A DNA stretch of 64,000 nt. It comes from Puccinellia tenuiflora. Its lineage: Eukaryota > Streptophyta > Magnoliopsida > Poales > Poaceae. Below, in pieces: positions 31,126-43,768 of the stretch. Each line of letters starts with the position of its first letter. Position 1 is the first letter of the stretch. A program made the translations under genes and the position numbers. The notes under the pieces are model-generated. The model worked only from the letters and a program-made list of their open reading frames with translations. It ran no database searches and had not been told where the DNA came from. The stretch lies in contig QRDG01000519.1 of assembly GCA_012064385.1 (NCBI GenBank), positions 248,001 to 312,000 on the forward strand, in the 5' to 3' direction.

Positions 31126-32230
31126 GTGCAGCAAGCAAAGAGAACAAGAAAGCTACTCACTGACCAGCAGAAATATGCTGCCTATGTGACAATGCATTTT
31201 CTTTCCATGAGTAATGGTGGGAAATTTAAAAAAAACGACAAGAAAAGTGTTGCAGAATTCTTTCAAGCAGATATTCAAGCTATCCAAAGGATTTGGAAGA
31301 CTGCAATGAGACAAATCGCCGATGGTTTGGAGGTTGATGTATCGAACAAAAGAAAAGGAAGATGCGGAAGAAAAGCAGTCGATATTAATCTAGCGATGAT
31401 CCCAACTATCCCACTGAACAAGAGATCGACTATAAGATCATTATCTTGGCAGTTAGGATGTAGCCCCACTACACTGTTCAGAAAGTTCACTGCATGAGCA
31501 ATAAAGAGGGTCTCGAATGCCGTGAGGCCAGTTCTAACTGAAAAGCATATGAAGACCAGGGTGGAGTTTTGCGTGTCGATGCTCGATGAGAGAACTAGAG
31601 CAAGTGCAAGCCCATGGTTCACCAACATGCACAAGATTGTGCATGTTGATGAAAAATTCTTCGTTATGACTAAAGAAAACAGAAACTACTATCTCCTACC
31701 TGAAGAAGAAGGGCCTACAAGATACATTAAAAACAAAAACAGCATCGCGAAAGTCATGTTCCTCGCTGCTGTAGCTAGGCCTAGATTCGACGATGCAGGA
31801 AATGAAACTTTTTCCGGAAAAATAGGTTGCTGGCCTTTTGTTAAAGAAGTTCCAGCAGCTAGGAAGAGTGACAACAGGCCTAAAGGTACCTTGGAGACTA
31901 AAGCACTCAAAGTCAATCGGGAAGTGATGCGAGAGTTCTTTATAGACAAAGTCTTGCCTGCAATAGTAGCTGCTTGGCCTGACAAGGAAGCTGGAGAGAC
32001 TATTTTTATCCAACAGGACAATGCCAAGCCTCATATTTTACCTAATGACCCTGAGTTTGCGGCGGCTGTGGCTAAGACGGGACTCGATATCAGACTGATT
32101 CAACAGCCAGCCTGCAGCCCAGATCTTAATGTTCTTGATCTTGGATTCTTCAACTCCATACAATCTTTAACAGATTGTAGAAGCCCAAAAACACTTCAAG
32201 ATCTAATTAAAGGAGTTTTAGCAGTGCAAG
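31126..32230 (+). pseudogene. Plant mariner-like transposase, disrupted
   Basis: An exon beginning after TTGTTGCAG encodes a helix-turn-helix region. A catalytic domain follows with VHVDEKFF (first Asp), QQDNAKPH (second Asp) and NVLDLGFF, whose Asp is 39 residues further (DD39D). TGA at 31495-31497 interrupts the linker (FTA*AIKRV). The C-terminus after KTLQDLIKGVLA is replaced by unrelated sequence, and the first exon is missing. Non-functional. Confidence 0.85.
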
Positions 32231-32784
32231 CAAGAACTTGCTGCTGCACTGCACTGTTATTTGTATGTCAAAAAAATGTCTAGCAGATTTTTTCTATCAG
32301 AGCAGGCAGTAGTGAAATTGCAGGAATATTTGTTCTAGCAGAACAAGCAGTAGTGAAACAAGCAAAGGAGTAGATGCATTACTTCTAGCAGGAGTCACTA
32401 AAACAAGCAATTTACATAATTTGTAGAGGAAGGAAATTTCATAATTTATAGAGCAAACTCATGGACAAAGAAAGCACAAAAACGCTACTGCTAAGAAACA
32501 GGACAATCAGCATGTACAGGGGTGAGAAATACGCTGAAATGTTTGTCAGAGAGACATAGCAGGCTAGCAGTATATCATTTCTCTAGGAGTAGACAATATT
32601 CTAGCCAAACAAACTACTGTAATGAATTCTATGGTGGAGGTAACCTGCACAGCTGTGTCACACTAGCAGTACAAGAACAGTACAGTATCACGGTGCTAGA
32701 GATCACGGTGCTAGATTCATCACGGTGCTAGAGATCACAATATCACGGAGTAGTACAAGAACAGAGCGGGGTGTGTGCAGACGC

Positions 32785-33195
32785 TTACGGTGGACGTGAT
32801 GGTGCTCCTCCACTCTTTGTGCTTTCTGCTGCGCGGGGTGGTGGGGGAGTGGGTGGGCGGGGGCGCGTCCACGCGAGCGGGCGGCGTCTGTGGTGCCCGT
32901 GTGGCCCCTCACGGCCACGGAGAACGCATGGTGGACGGACGGTGCGGAGACTCGTGGCGGCGAGGAGGGCCTGCGCGAGGCGGATCCCGAGGTCGTGGGG
33001 ACACGCTCCGCGCCCGCGGCCTCGCCGAGGTAGCCGAGCAGCGCAAGGACGCTGCGCAGGGAGCAGCACAGGGCCGGGAGCTTCCAGAACACGCGGAGCT
33101 TCCAGCGCCTCCGACTCGTCAACGAGCCCCGCGTCGATTAGTTTCTGGAGGAAGGCCCGGAGGTTGTTGTCCATGGATCCACCAGCCCCGCCCAC
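32785..33195 (-). CDS. GC-rich ORF of unknown origin inside the mariner element
   Basis: Minus-strand ORF starting MGGAGGSMDNNLRAFLQKL with a helical N-terminus, then Pro/Arg-rich sequence. Overlapping frames are also open because of GC bias, so real coding is uncertain. It may be a captured first exon. 32281-32700 is noncoding with several CTAGCAG-type short repeats. Confidence 0.25.
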   Translation of the reverse strand: MGGAGGSMDNNLRAFLQKLIDAGLVDESEALEAPRVLEAPGPVLLPAQRPCAARLPRRGRGRGACPHDLGIRLAQALLAATSLRTVRPPCVLRGREGPHGHHRRRPLAWTRPRPPTPPPPRAAESTKSGGAPSRPP

Positions 33196-33490
33196 GGATC
33201 TGTGACGGGCACTTCAAAATCGCAGCTTTGACCTCGGGGAGCACAGAGGCTCTAGCGAGTTGGAGAAGGGGAGGGAGAGCATAGGCGCGAGAGGGGAGGG
33301 CGAGGGCGAGAGGGCGCCAACGAGGGCGAGGGCGAGAGGCGAATGGGATCTCGGAGTGGGGAGTGTGTGAGGGAGATGCGTTCCGACCGGGGGTATTTTC
33401 GGTAAGTGCGGTAATTATCGAAGGAAAATTGAACTGCGAAATTTTGTACGTAAAATTCTAAAACGTCATACATTCCGGAACGGAGGGAGT

Positions 33491-35912
33491 AGATATCACC
33501 ACTCATCGGTGGGGAACACATTCTACAACGAGATAGGTCATAATTGCATTAACCAGACGGACTGAAGCACATGAACGATGATATTTGTGCTACTAGAAGA
33601 TATTGTAAGATGCACACTTTATTTAGGACCATGATCCGGTCTTATAAAAGCATAGTGTTGCCTCCCATCGTTCAGTGTAGCTGATCTTTGTCTCTACCGC
33701 TCAGCCCAGCCAACTTTGCTACCCTCACATCCTGATACCAGCCCCCAAACAAACGAAGTCTAGAATTCATGATTCCTAAGATATTGAATGTCAGTAACAA
33801 ACCAACAAAGCTGGACTCAATAGCTGAAGTAGGATCCATGCATACATGGGGATGGGAGGCATCTGGAATCAAATCCATTCGAAAATCGTATGCTCGTGTT
33901 GTTTCTACCGATCACCAGGTGTGCGAGGATAATGCTAGAGTAGACCAGATCGGCAAACTTAGAACGCCGTGTACTTTTTGGCGAACGGCAACGTTCCAAG
34001 ACTGGCCTTGCTGGTACCAGATGCAGAATCGTTGAAGCCAGAGGGCAAAGATTCGCCAGAGGCTCGTACCGAGCATGGAAACATTTCTTACTGTATTTTC
34101 TTCTGTCTCTCTAGCGGTCTAGTCTGACCGCTGCGATTCGTGTCATTCTGGTTAGGCCACCAGGGTTATTCTGGGCTTCCTGTGGTTGCGGATGTGGCAG
34201 GTCCTCCCGGCCAGCTTGGTAGTCGGGATTTGTTCTACTGGGCCGCAAGATGTGGTGTCGCGATCGGGCCTTGCCCTCCAGACTGAGCGCTTGCTTCTGG
34301 ATACTCCACAATTTACGACACCCACATTGGAGCTACTAGTTGACATGGATGCACTCGATTCACCCACGCCCGAATGATCAACATCTGTATGCTTACAATT
34401 AATTGCCATAAGTGGCGTGATTTTTTACCAGAGATCGGTTGGACCAGTTTGGTGAGTCCTAATTATGTGATCTTTCTTCTTCGAACACTACATCGCGCGT
34501 AAAGACCATCTCATTGGAGTCCTTCGATCTGCTAATTTACTAGTATGGCCGGTCACTATCTTGGCATGCTATACGCGCCGAAAGTACCATGATGATTAAC
34601 CGAGGGTTTGCGTCCATAATGCTTTGTACACGTCGTACAAAACACATTCTTCGTTGGTGTCATGTTCAACATATACATACCCTCAAAGAAAAAACAAATA
34701 CACAGTTTTTTTCAGCGGACAACATATACACATTTGTACTGTCCGCCAAATCCAAAATGTATTCACATTATAGTCCGCGGTCAGCTTTTTTTTATGTTCC
34801 TCTTTTTTTGTTTGTGCGTGTCTTGCGGATGAATCTTCTTTCTCGCTTCGGATTCTTCATTATTGGGTGCTACGTTTTAAATATAAATAACTTAAATGAG
34901 GGCCGAAATCAACGAAGACAGTTCGCTAATCAGGTTTACTGTTTAGGAGAAACAATCTATTTTAGATGTTGTTAATTTGACAATCATGATAGATAAATCT
35001 AGCAACTGACGTGATAAAATTAAATTAGTCTTAACATAGAAACATGTTATCTAGTTTTGAATCCTTCGTCGAGACGAGCACATCGGTGAAGACGGTTCAT
35101 AAATCGGATTAATGATATCGGAGACAAATCATTTGAAAATTCAAAATTAGTATTCATGTTAGGGTATTACATGCAGCATCCCTCTGATTGACTACGTTGA
35201 TTGCCATTCATTTTTTGGCCGGTTAATTATTTACCCCGATCGATTAATTAAGAAAGAGTTTTACAGAAAAATAAGAGATATTACAACTGGTTGTCACTCT
35301 CCCGGCAAGAGATCACTCAACCGCTTAGCACCCACAGTAACCAAAAGACTAGACTCACGCTAATCTTTCTAAAGATGATCGTGGGGGACGCATGCTTGTT
35401 ACGGAAAACACAAGCATCCTGATGATCCGTATTACTGTGCGTGAGAATCAAAATCAGTGTTCGTCCTTCACTTGTCCCAGACACATCCTATCTTTTCTCC
35501 AAAACATTTTCAAACACACTCGCAGATGGGAATCACAAACTACGTGTCTCACGGGCATACCTAAACAAGAAATAGCTGAGCATGATTCACTATCCCACGT
35601 GTGTCGTACTCTCAGTCTTGGTTCAGGAGGAGGGAACTTAATTGAGTTCCTAAGGCGGCAAGAAAAAGACAACCCACCACATCCCGCCGTGGTCTCATTG
35701 TCCAAACTTTTAGTCAAATTAACATGTTCACATCAAGTTTCCTCTTTAAGCTGTCATGCCAGATTCGATCACAACTCTTGATACCAAATTAAACATGTCA
35801 GACCCGGGATCCAAAGTTATACATAAGTGTTATATGCTCTTAGACGTAGAGTATCAATCCAAGGCAGGAACACCATCTGTAAGCAGGCCGGATACTCCCA
35901 GACCCAAAAAAA
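33491..35912 (+). repeat. Left arm of a large inverted repeat (partner 59925-62931)
   Basis: Many stretches are reverse complements of the right arm, for example the ATTCATGATTCC region near 33764 against 62670, the GGTTTGCGTCCATAATGC region near 34610 against 61385, and GATTCGATCACAACTC at 35763 against 60070. The outer boundary at 33491 is the TA where the mariner element inserted. No intact gene was found. On the minus strand it has TTTGGTATCAAGAG near 35783-35796, close to a tRNA-iMet primer site, so it may be a decayed, coding-free LTR element. Confidence 0.8.
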
Positions 35913-37018
35913 AGACAAATGTGCTGATCGGAATCGGTGAATAGTGCATGGTCTCAAATTTGGAAATCTTACCAGATTTGTTATTTTTGCATTAGCTCAG
36001 ATAATACGAATTTGGACTTAAAATTTTTCACAGTGGTAGATCTCAACTTTATCTACATCTAAATTCTTTCTCAAAATTTTCAAAACACAAAAGTGCAGAT
36101 TCAATCCATTTTAAAAACGGAGCTCCGTGAAGCTCGGCCCATATCGCTGCAGTCCTATATGCACACAGTCCTATATGCAAAAACATCAATCCTTTGGACT
36201 ACTCTTTTGAATCTGTTGATAGTGATGCCTTCTCTGCCATTGCCACCACGCGCATGCCCTGCCACTCTTATCTGTTCATATTCACAAGCTCGTCTGCTCT
36301 CTGGCACACACGCATGTGCCTCCTTGTACGTGTACACACGGCAGCACATCAAGACTGCTGTACTAGCAGATTCGCGCAATCATACCGCGTTCTACTCGCT
36401 CCCTCCGGCGACAAGAAACAAAATACGAACGTCAACGTAATTTCGAGTTTTTCCCTCCACGGTCTCGAACAGCGATAGCCAATCTCTACGTGCGTTGCGT
36501 GTTTGATTAATCGTACGGATTTTGTCTTTACTATATCTATGGCTTAACAAATCTGTCTGAGAAGAAACGTGATTTGAACGTGCTTGGTTAATTATATGGA
36601 TCGATGCCGGCATGCCGCTACAGATGCGCTGGTCCGGTATACATACGTGATACATGGCAGCACTTGAAGACTGCTGTAGATCGTCCGTGCAATCATGCTG
36701 CGTTGGAGCTGATAGAGTTCTACATGTGACTCGTAGTCAACATGCCAACAAGCTGTAGACTTCCGTGCAATCATGTTGCGTTCGAGTCCGTCCGTATAAT
36801 CACTTTTGGCACCCAGATATCTTTAGCATGCATCCAAGGTCATCCGCGTGAATGAATCCTAGAGATTTGGGTGCAATAGTGCATTGGGGCACCGTTGGAA
36901 AGTACATTACAAGTACGTGCTCCCACTGTGGAAGGGTAGATAACCCCAAATTAATTAGCCAATAGATCGAAATCCATATACCTACTGGGCCACTGGCCGA
37001 TCGACCGCCTATAAATAA
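35913..37018. other. Noncoding DNA with degenerate direct repeats
   Basis: No gene is supported. A segment around GACTGCTGTA...GCAATCATGC recurs near 36350, 36668 and 36750. 35950-36080 resembles the foldback MITE interior at 42.9 kb. Confidence 0.5.
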
Positions 37019-37288
37019 GACTAGTCACAATGGGGAGTATCATATATGTGGTATCTTATATGATACTAGTCTATGATACTATTTACACATGGATAGTAAC
37101 ATATATGTGGTATCATATATTTTGCATTTATTAGGTTATAGACTCATCTTACCTTGAAAAGCGTTATGTTACGGTATCTACCTATGATACCACTACCATC
37201 TCTCTCCTCATTAATTACAGCGACACGTCAGCTTTTTGCCAACGTGGCATGCATGATACTACCTATGATATCCCCACTGTGGCTAGTC
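37019..37288. mobile_element. Tourist-like (PIF/Harbinger) MITE
   Basis: A 270-bp element with imperfect inverted ends GACTAGTCACAATGGGGA and TCCCCACTGTGGCTAGTC, flanked by TAA at 37016-37018 and 37289-37291. The trinucleotide target duplication fits PIF/Harbinger. Confidence 0.85.
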
Positions 37289-37475
37289 TAACGCCCACCC
37301 ACTAGCTCAACTCTCACCCAAGCTACCCCTCCTTCCTCTAGTTGCTTTTAGCACAAGTGCACAACCCTTCTTGCGAGCTACCCCTCTAATTCCTTTTTAT
37401 GTGCTAGGTAAAGCTTAAAATAATCTTGCACCCTGATGCACATGCATCAGGGTCAGCCCAAGCAGCTCCGCCCCT

Positions 37476-37521
37476 GGGGGGGGGGGGGGGGGGCAGGTCA
37501 CCTATACTGGGGGGGGGGGGG
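37476..37521 (+). repeat. Two poly(G) runs
   Basis: G18 (37476-37493) and G13 (37509-37521) each precede a copy of CAGGTCACCTATAC, so the segment is a short tandem duplication. It could form a quadruplex. Homopolymer length may also be an assembly error. Confidence 0.8.
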
Positions 37522-39720
37522 CCAGGTCACCTATACTTTATGTTCGTCTTTTCTCTTAAAGAATCAGCTGCAGCGGCAAGCAAGGCCATGCCTCTCTGTG
37601 ATTACAAAGTTTGCTAGCTAATCTCTAGTTTGCTTTCCTTCCCAGCAAGCCACGGAGCAAAATATGAAGAATTGCCTTTTTTTTTATAAAAAGATCAAGA
37701 AGTGCATGCAGCGTCAGTAGCTCAGATGACCCTGTGACGAAGATGGTTAGGTGCATGATGCAAGAACGGGGGTGATTGAATCTAGCTATCGTGCTAATAA
37801 CACACCTAAGGCCTCGTTCGAAACAAAGGAATTGTATAGGTTTTATTTCCTAGTTTAGAGTATAGGTGTTGTACTCAGAGTCGAACATGTAATGTGTAGG
37901 CCCTGACTTGCACGGTAAGCATGGACGAATGCACGGCAGGCCTGCCGGGTGCACAGGACCTCGGGTAAAATAAAATTTCTTTGTAAAATAGTATTTTTCT
38001 TTTACCACGCAGCAACCCCCCTTTTTTATTTATGTGTTGTGGCACCTAGGTGCACCCTGATTTCAGATCCTCTAGCTCCGCCCCTGACGGTAAGTCTAGC
38101 CGCCTAATATATTGTAAGGGTGATGGGAAATTGTAACCATAGCACCCAAATCAATCAATCGTATCTTTACTTCAATCTTTTCATCCCTCAACATTTCTCA
38201 CTGCTTCCATTCATTAGCGAGTATGTATTATGATTTGCTCATTCATCGACAACCAAGATAGACATGAGTGAATTGATCTAACTCAGCCAACCGTCGCCAC
38301 GAGCCCTGACGGTGTCCCTCCCAAACGAGTGGGGCGTCGAGTTGAAAAGCGTCGGTTGGGATGTCTTGCATATCGTATTTCAGCCATTCGTATGAATGAA
38401 TCAATTGGCACATCAACGTAAAACTTGACATCTTCCATCATATGCTCACATGCGAAGTAGGTACCGAATGCAATTAGAAACTATAAATGCAATAAAAAAA
38501 AATCCTAAGAACATAAACTAAATTTGACACACACATGTACATTTGAGGAGTAGGGGTGAAATATATACCTCTCCCACGATTCGTCGAGCACGCTGTAGGC
38601 GCCGGAGTTGGTCACGATCGAAGCAGCTGCGGCGGATGTGGTGTGTGTGGGTGTGGGTGGGGGTACGATCGAGCCAGCCCCATCCCCTAACACAAGGCGC
38701 TTTCTCTGCTAGCAGCGTTTGGATGTTCTGGTAGGAGCCGCGAGCGGCACCGTTTTGGTCATGGCAACGGGAGGTGCACACTACGCGAGGCAGTCAAATT
38801 TGGGTGAAACAACCACGGTATCGTTGGGTGACGCATAGAGTTCCATGGCAATACACGGGCGTTGAAGGGGGGTCGAACAACACGACAGCAAGGGATTGGC
38901 GTGGACGGCAAGATCAGAAAAAGGTGGGGCTCAAAATACCCTCCCCCCATTCGTTTAAAAAAAAACCTCCCACCAAGGGTTCTGCGTTTTTTTGGTATGC
39001 ATAAAAAACACTGAGAGTCTCTGTTTTGCGTTTACCGTAAAACGGTTTTAAACTGACGTTTTTTACGGTTTGGCGCATGGGATCTGCTAGAGCTGCTGGT
39101 AAGGCTTGAAAAGACTCATAGTTGGACTACAGCATACTAGTAACTTGCGTCTTAATTAACACAGTTGGAAACTTATTTTGAATACGGATTGAAGAGTACC
39201 TTTTTTGAGTAACAAATTTCATGCCACGCTAACTGACATTTCATTTATCAAAACGATGGTCAAACTTGAACCTAGAAATACATGTGTGCCACGTTTATTA
39301 AGACAGAGGAAGTAAAAAAGTAATGCAGACAAAAAACCCTGATCTTTTCGGCGTGCAACAGAGTCTTTAACAGCATCCTCAAGACACATACTGATATGTG
39401 ATGATCCAATCAACAAGCAGCAATGTGCTTAGTTGCCAACCTTTGACCAAGCCGTCAATGTACAACTTAATAACTCTCAAATTCCAGTAACACGGCTCAT
39501 GATATTGGCATAAGTGCAGCTGGAACAACAAGCAACACCACGCGGGGTTATCAAGCGTCAATGTACAACTTCATCCTTCCATTCTGGTAAATTGGTTCAC
39601 CGAACTACACGTAAGAGATGCAGCTAATGCAAAAATGAGAACTTCATGCATAGCATAACAAAATGCTTCGTTTTTCACTGACAGGTGTTAACTATTCTCC
39701 TGAACCCATTGTCTTCAGAG
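37522..39720. other. No convincing gene
   Basis: Mixed noncoding DNA. A 62-codon minus-strand ORF (38243-38431) and overlapping ORFs at 38505-38781 are unsupported. The phrase AGCTCCGCCCCTG occurs near 37463 and 38082 and suggests repeat remnants. Confidence 0.5.
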
Positions 39721-40105
39721 CCACCGTTTCTACGGACCTGCGAAATAAGAAGATATAAATCTAGTGCCCGAAATAGGTGAGAATACAACAAAACTGCAAT
39801 TCATACAGTTAGCTGTGAGTTTCCCATCCCAAAATATGAGCACCAAGAAATGGAAACTAACATGGGTAAATGATCTGAACATGGGTTTCTTAATAGAGAA
39901 GTTAATTATAAATATGGCATGGCATGTTGCGAAACAGCATAATAAAATAAATAGAAAAAAGGCTCCAATTGGCACAAATAAATTGGAAACAGCAAAATCA
40001 TAATAAATTTCCTGGCTACAGGGTGATCTTCACAATATTTTTGCCTTCAGCTGCATTGGCCTTAAATGGAGTTCATTATAATATAGTCCAAATAGCACGA
40101 ATCAG

Positions 40106-41529
40106 TTAGAAACAGGCAGTACCTCCAAGGCTAAGCTTTCCCATCATTATAGTATCTTCATCCTCCTCATCAGACTGTTCAGGATAATCTTCCTCGGTTT
40201 CAGGAGCTATGTAGTCAACTGATTCTTCCTCAGGATCTATATCACTGAAGAAAAACCGCTCAGATACCTTCAAGTCAGGGTTTTGTAATAATTTTAATTC
40301 CTTTATTAGCTCCCTGATTTTAGAACGAACTTGTGGAATCAGATGAACAAATATGATATCCTGTAGATATATCAGATGGTCATAGTGCTTGACCATAGAT
40401 TTCTGGTGGGAACAAAAGAACTCTTTGATAATGACCATATCTTCCGAAGACGGGTTTTTTATGTCAGGAAGACAATTGGGACCATAGAATGTTCTGTCCA
40501 AACTGCATGTTGGTCTCCAAACTCCTTGTATTTCTACTCCACCAGGTTGAGGATCACCAGGAATATGCATTTTCTTCATTGGTATAATTTGGCGTGGTAC
40601 AGGATGATGATATTCTGCATGAGCAAAAATAAAACAACCCATGTCACATCTTCTCGCGGACAGAGAACTAGCATAGCACAAATGTGGTCTACAACTCGCC
40701 AGAGTTAATTCAGATCAGAGGTAGTACATAATTTGACTTGTAAGTCATGAAACTGAATTACAGTTAAGAACTTACCAGCATGGAGATGGTTAATCTACAT
40801 GAAAGTTAAGCACTATAGCCTAATAAAATTTGACATATTCTAAAATAGTTAAACAGAGACCTTGCAAGGAGTGCATTGTTCATCCAGCCCCATGCATTGC
40901 AAGGTTTCATTTATTTGCGATGGAGATGTTCCATTTGGTGGGGCACCATTGATATTACTGGGGCATGCAGCCACTCAGCACCACCAATGTTATGGTACTG
41001 ACCAAAATGATCCAGCTAAGAAATAAGCTGCTCAAGATATATTTTAAAAATACCTTTTGAAAGTAAAGTCAGGTCATATTTGTCATCCATTCTAATATCC
41101 CCACATCAGGTCCTATTTACCTATTTTATAATAACACTTCTTTCAAACAAGTTTGCCATCAATTTAGACACAGAACAGTAATATTTAACGGGATGTACAC
41201 TTACCACCGCAATCAGTCATTGCGTATTCTGGCCCACTGGATAACACAATCAAGTCCTCTGGATCCTTGCTCAAAGACTCATCAATCATCCTGTGCTTGT
41301 CCTGCAACCAATTCAGCACAGACTCCCACCATTTGATATTTGTGCGGCATGCCTCAATGGCACTTGGTGACTCAGCTGGCGGCGCAACAGGAGGACGTGG
41401 GCAGTTGGCACGCTTGCAAACTGCAGCAGATTGCAACTTACGCCTGGGTGTTAAACGACGGAACATAATGCTTGTGACTTCTTCCATCGACAGCCCTCCA
41501 CGGTCGACATGTCTTTTTCCGGGAGGCAT
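40106..41529 (-). CDS. Two-exon (or more) gene of unknown function
   Basis: Exon 1 41529-41205 starts MPPGKRHVDRGGL, is basic then helical, and ends at G|GTAAGTG in phase 1. Exon 2 starts at 40614 after ATGCAG and restores frame as EYHHPVPRQII. Conserved-looking segments include KWWESVLNWLQDKHRMIDE (exon 1), FYGPNCLPDIKNPSSED, and a helical region with QVRSKIRELIKELK. The C-terminus is very acidic (TEEDYPEQSDEEDEDT). Exon 2 is open to 40106, but a GTACTG donor near 40117 might lead to another short exon near 40020-40060. Matching phases and lack of stops argue for a real gene. No family was recognised, and it could be TE-derived. Confidence 0.55.
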
Positions 41530-41668
41530 CGATAGTTTGCCAGATAGGGAGGGAGGCTACCAAATTATAGTCGACAAACAGAGAGCTTGAAGCAATTGGA
41601 GAAATTCAGTTTTGCCTGCTAAAACCACAACAGAATTAGCCATGGTTAAAAGAGGAACCACACTGACT

Positions 41669-42090
41669 AATTTAATATAGCAACTAAACTGAAAATATGA
41701 TCATGGATTGTAAAGAATGGGACAAGCCTATATCACAAAATAAAGCAGAAAGAGGGCATGGCTAGAATTCAATGGGATAGTAAATGAGCATCAAGTAATA
41801 ATTTTGTAACAGTGACTATCATACCAGATTGCTTGTTGAATCTCTATAGGCACCAGCAATAAACCATCATTTACGGATATAGTAACTGCACTAATTTAAT
41901 ACAGTAACTAAACTGAATATATGATCATTGATTGTAAAGAACGGGATAAGTCCAAATCACAAAATAAAACAGAGAGGGCATGGCTAGAATGCATTGGGAT
42001 AGTCAATGAGCATCAAGTGATATTGTGTAACAGCCACTATCATACCAGATTGCTTGTTAAATCTCTATAAGCACCCGCAACACAACTAAC
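41669..42090. repeat. ~222-bp tandem duplication
   Basis: CTAATTTAATA.AG.AACTAAACTGA begins both units (about 41669 and 41891). Both contain GAGGGCATGGCTAGAAT and ATCATACCAGATTGCTTGTT. It lies upstream of the 41.5-kb gene. 42090-42670 shows nothing else. Confidence 0.8.
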
Positions 42091-42673
42091 CTTCACAGAT
42101 ATAAACATAAAGATAATAAATTGCTTATTATTTGGTCACAGCTTGGCTCCCTAAAAAATTCTTACTTTTTGCTCACAGCTTGGAATTCATGAAAAGAACG
42201 TGACACAGCTAAGGGAATTCCAAGCTTATGTATGCTAGCAAATTAACTTTAGCAAAGTTTAGAGGCATGCCAGCAGAAATTTCACCTACATTTTATCTAT
42301 TAATAACATAAGCGATCACTCACATACATAATCATCATGAAACCAATCACGTTTTCAGTAATAATATCCTTATTTGTATCTATCCAATGGCATTAAGTTC
42401 AAGAAATTTCAACATCACCAACACAGAAGAGAGTTATTTAAACTACTTTATATCAATAAAACATCCTCAAGTTGACAATTATCATATGGTTAAGCATACC
42501 TTGCAAATGATCCTGCTCAATCCATACTTGAACTTGAATCCTCAACAGCTCCTGCTTGCAGCTCAGTACATAACTGCCCACCAGCTCCTGTACTGCATCA
42601 AGACATTTTATGGTTTAGAATGAAGCTGGGATGGCTAGCCTAGTTAAATGGTAGCCATGCCAGAAAGTCCAAA

Positions 42674-43060
42674 TGGAGCCCAAGCTCCAGGGAGCTCGGC
42701 TCCCATTTTTGAATTCGCAAATTTTAGTTTCGAAAAATTCTGAAAAAAAAACATAGTTGTAGATAAGACAATGATCCACCATTTTGAAAATTTTCAAGAC
42801 AAAATTCTTTGTATTATGAGCTACACAAAAAGGACAAATCTAGACAAATTTCAAAATTTTAAGAAGATGCACTGTTCACCGATTCAGATTTGCCGATTTG
42901 TCTTTTTTCTCCAGGTCAGAATACTACGAATTTGGTCTTAAAGTGTTTCAAAATGGTGGATCAATGAATTATCTACAACTATGATTTTTTTTCAAAAAAA
43001 TTCGAAACAAAAATTTGCGATTTTTTTTTGGGAGCCGAGCTCCCTGGAGCTCAGGCTCCA
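42674..43060. mobile_element. Foldback MITE, ~387 bp
   Basis: The ends are inverse copies (TGGAGCCCAAGCTCCAGGGA and TCCCTGGAGCTCAGGCTCCA). Symmetry extends far inward, e.g. ATAGTTGTAGATAA...ATGATCCACCATTTTG against CAAAATGGTGGATCA...TTATCTACAACTAT. Transcripts would fold into a long hairpin. No clear target duplication was found. Confidence 0.8.
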
Positions 43061-43144
43061 TATCCCTGCACTTAGCGTGTGCACCAGGGTCGAAATAATT
43101 TGTTATTAGTGATTAGCTAATGCACTTAGCGTGTGCACCAGGTT

Positions 43145-43768
43145 CTACCAGCATCGGTGCACCAGGTCCAACTTTTTTAACGGCAGCCGGATGTGGGCAC
43201 ATGACCTCTTGTGGCCTTTTCGGCAGTGGAACACACAAGCCTTGAAAGCACCAAGGCCCATTACTATAGGAGATAATGAGCGGTGGTGGACAGATATGAA
43301 ACCACGTGAAGACATACGAGGGCATCCCCACGGCGAGAGATTATGGGGGGAGAGCTCCTCACCGACTCGAAGACGCGCGCCGCCGTAGCCGTTCGTGCCC
43401 CCACGCGACGCGAAGGTAGAGGGTCTGCGGAGACTGCGGGGGATGGGCCAGTTGGGGAGCAGGCGGGGAGGGAGCCGGTTCGCGGGACTCCTCCCACGGG
43501 ATCGCCTCGGAGGGTTTGGAAGCGAGGTCGGAGGGGAGGTTGGAGAAACCCTGGAGCAGGAAGGAGACCACCAACTAGTGGAACGGAGAGGGAGGCAGAG
43601 TGACGGCGGCAACGGAGGGAGTCGAGTTGGGCCGAGGTTTTGAGGGGACCAGAGTCGAACGAGACGTGTTTCGTCCGTTCGCTGCGCATCCGACGACGTT
43701 CGCCAGGACCGAACGTTCACGATTTTCACATCGTTTCTCCTGGTTTTTTCTTCTTTTTTCATGTTCAT
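43145..43768 (-). other. GC-rich block with overlapping ORFs, unassigned
   Basis: Several frames on both strands are open because of GC content. No motif was recognised, and it may be a gene or TE 5' fragment. A direct repeat (GCACTTAGCGTGTGCACCAGG) lies just left at about 43069 and 43122. Confidence 0.35.

Larger units (their letters stand above)
31027..33489 (+). mobile_element. Mariner-like element (Tc1/mariner), left end lost
   Basis: It contains a DD39D-type transposase. Its right end, CATTCCGGAACGGAGGGAG, is followed by TA (33490-33491). This is the inverse of the CTCCCTCCGTTCCG terminus shared by plant mariners and Stowaway MITEs. The matching left terminus is absent; the gypsy 3' LTR lies there instead. 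It is therefore 5'-truncated by the gypsy or by a rearrangement. Confidence 0.75.

Noticed and set aside
32703..33284. Host gene in GC-rich block
   Set aside because: Four frames on both strands are open, with no conserved domain and no splice evidence, so it is listed only at low confidence.
43145..43768. 207-codon minus-strand protein
   Set aside because: Pro/Arg/Ser-rich composition bias with equally open competing frames.
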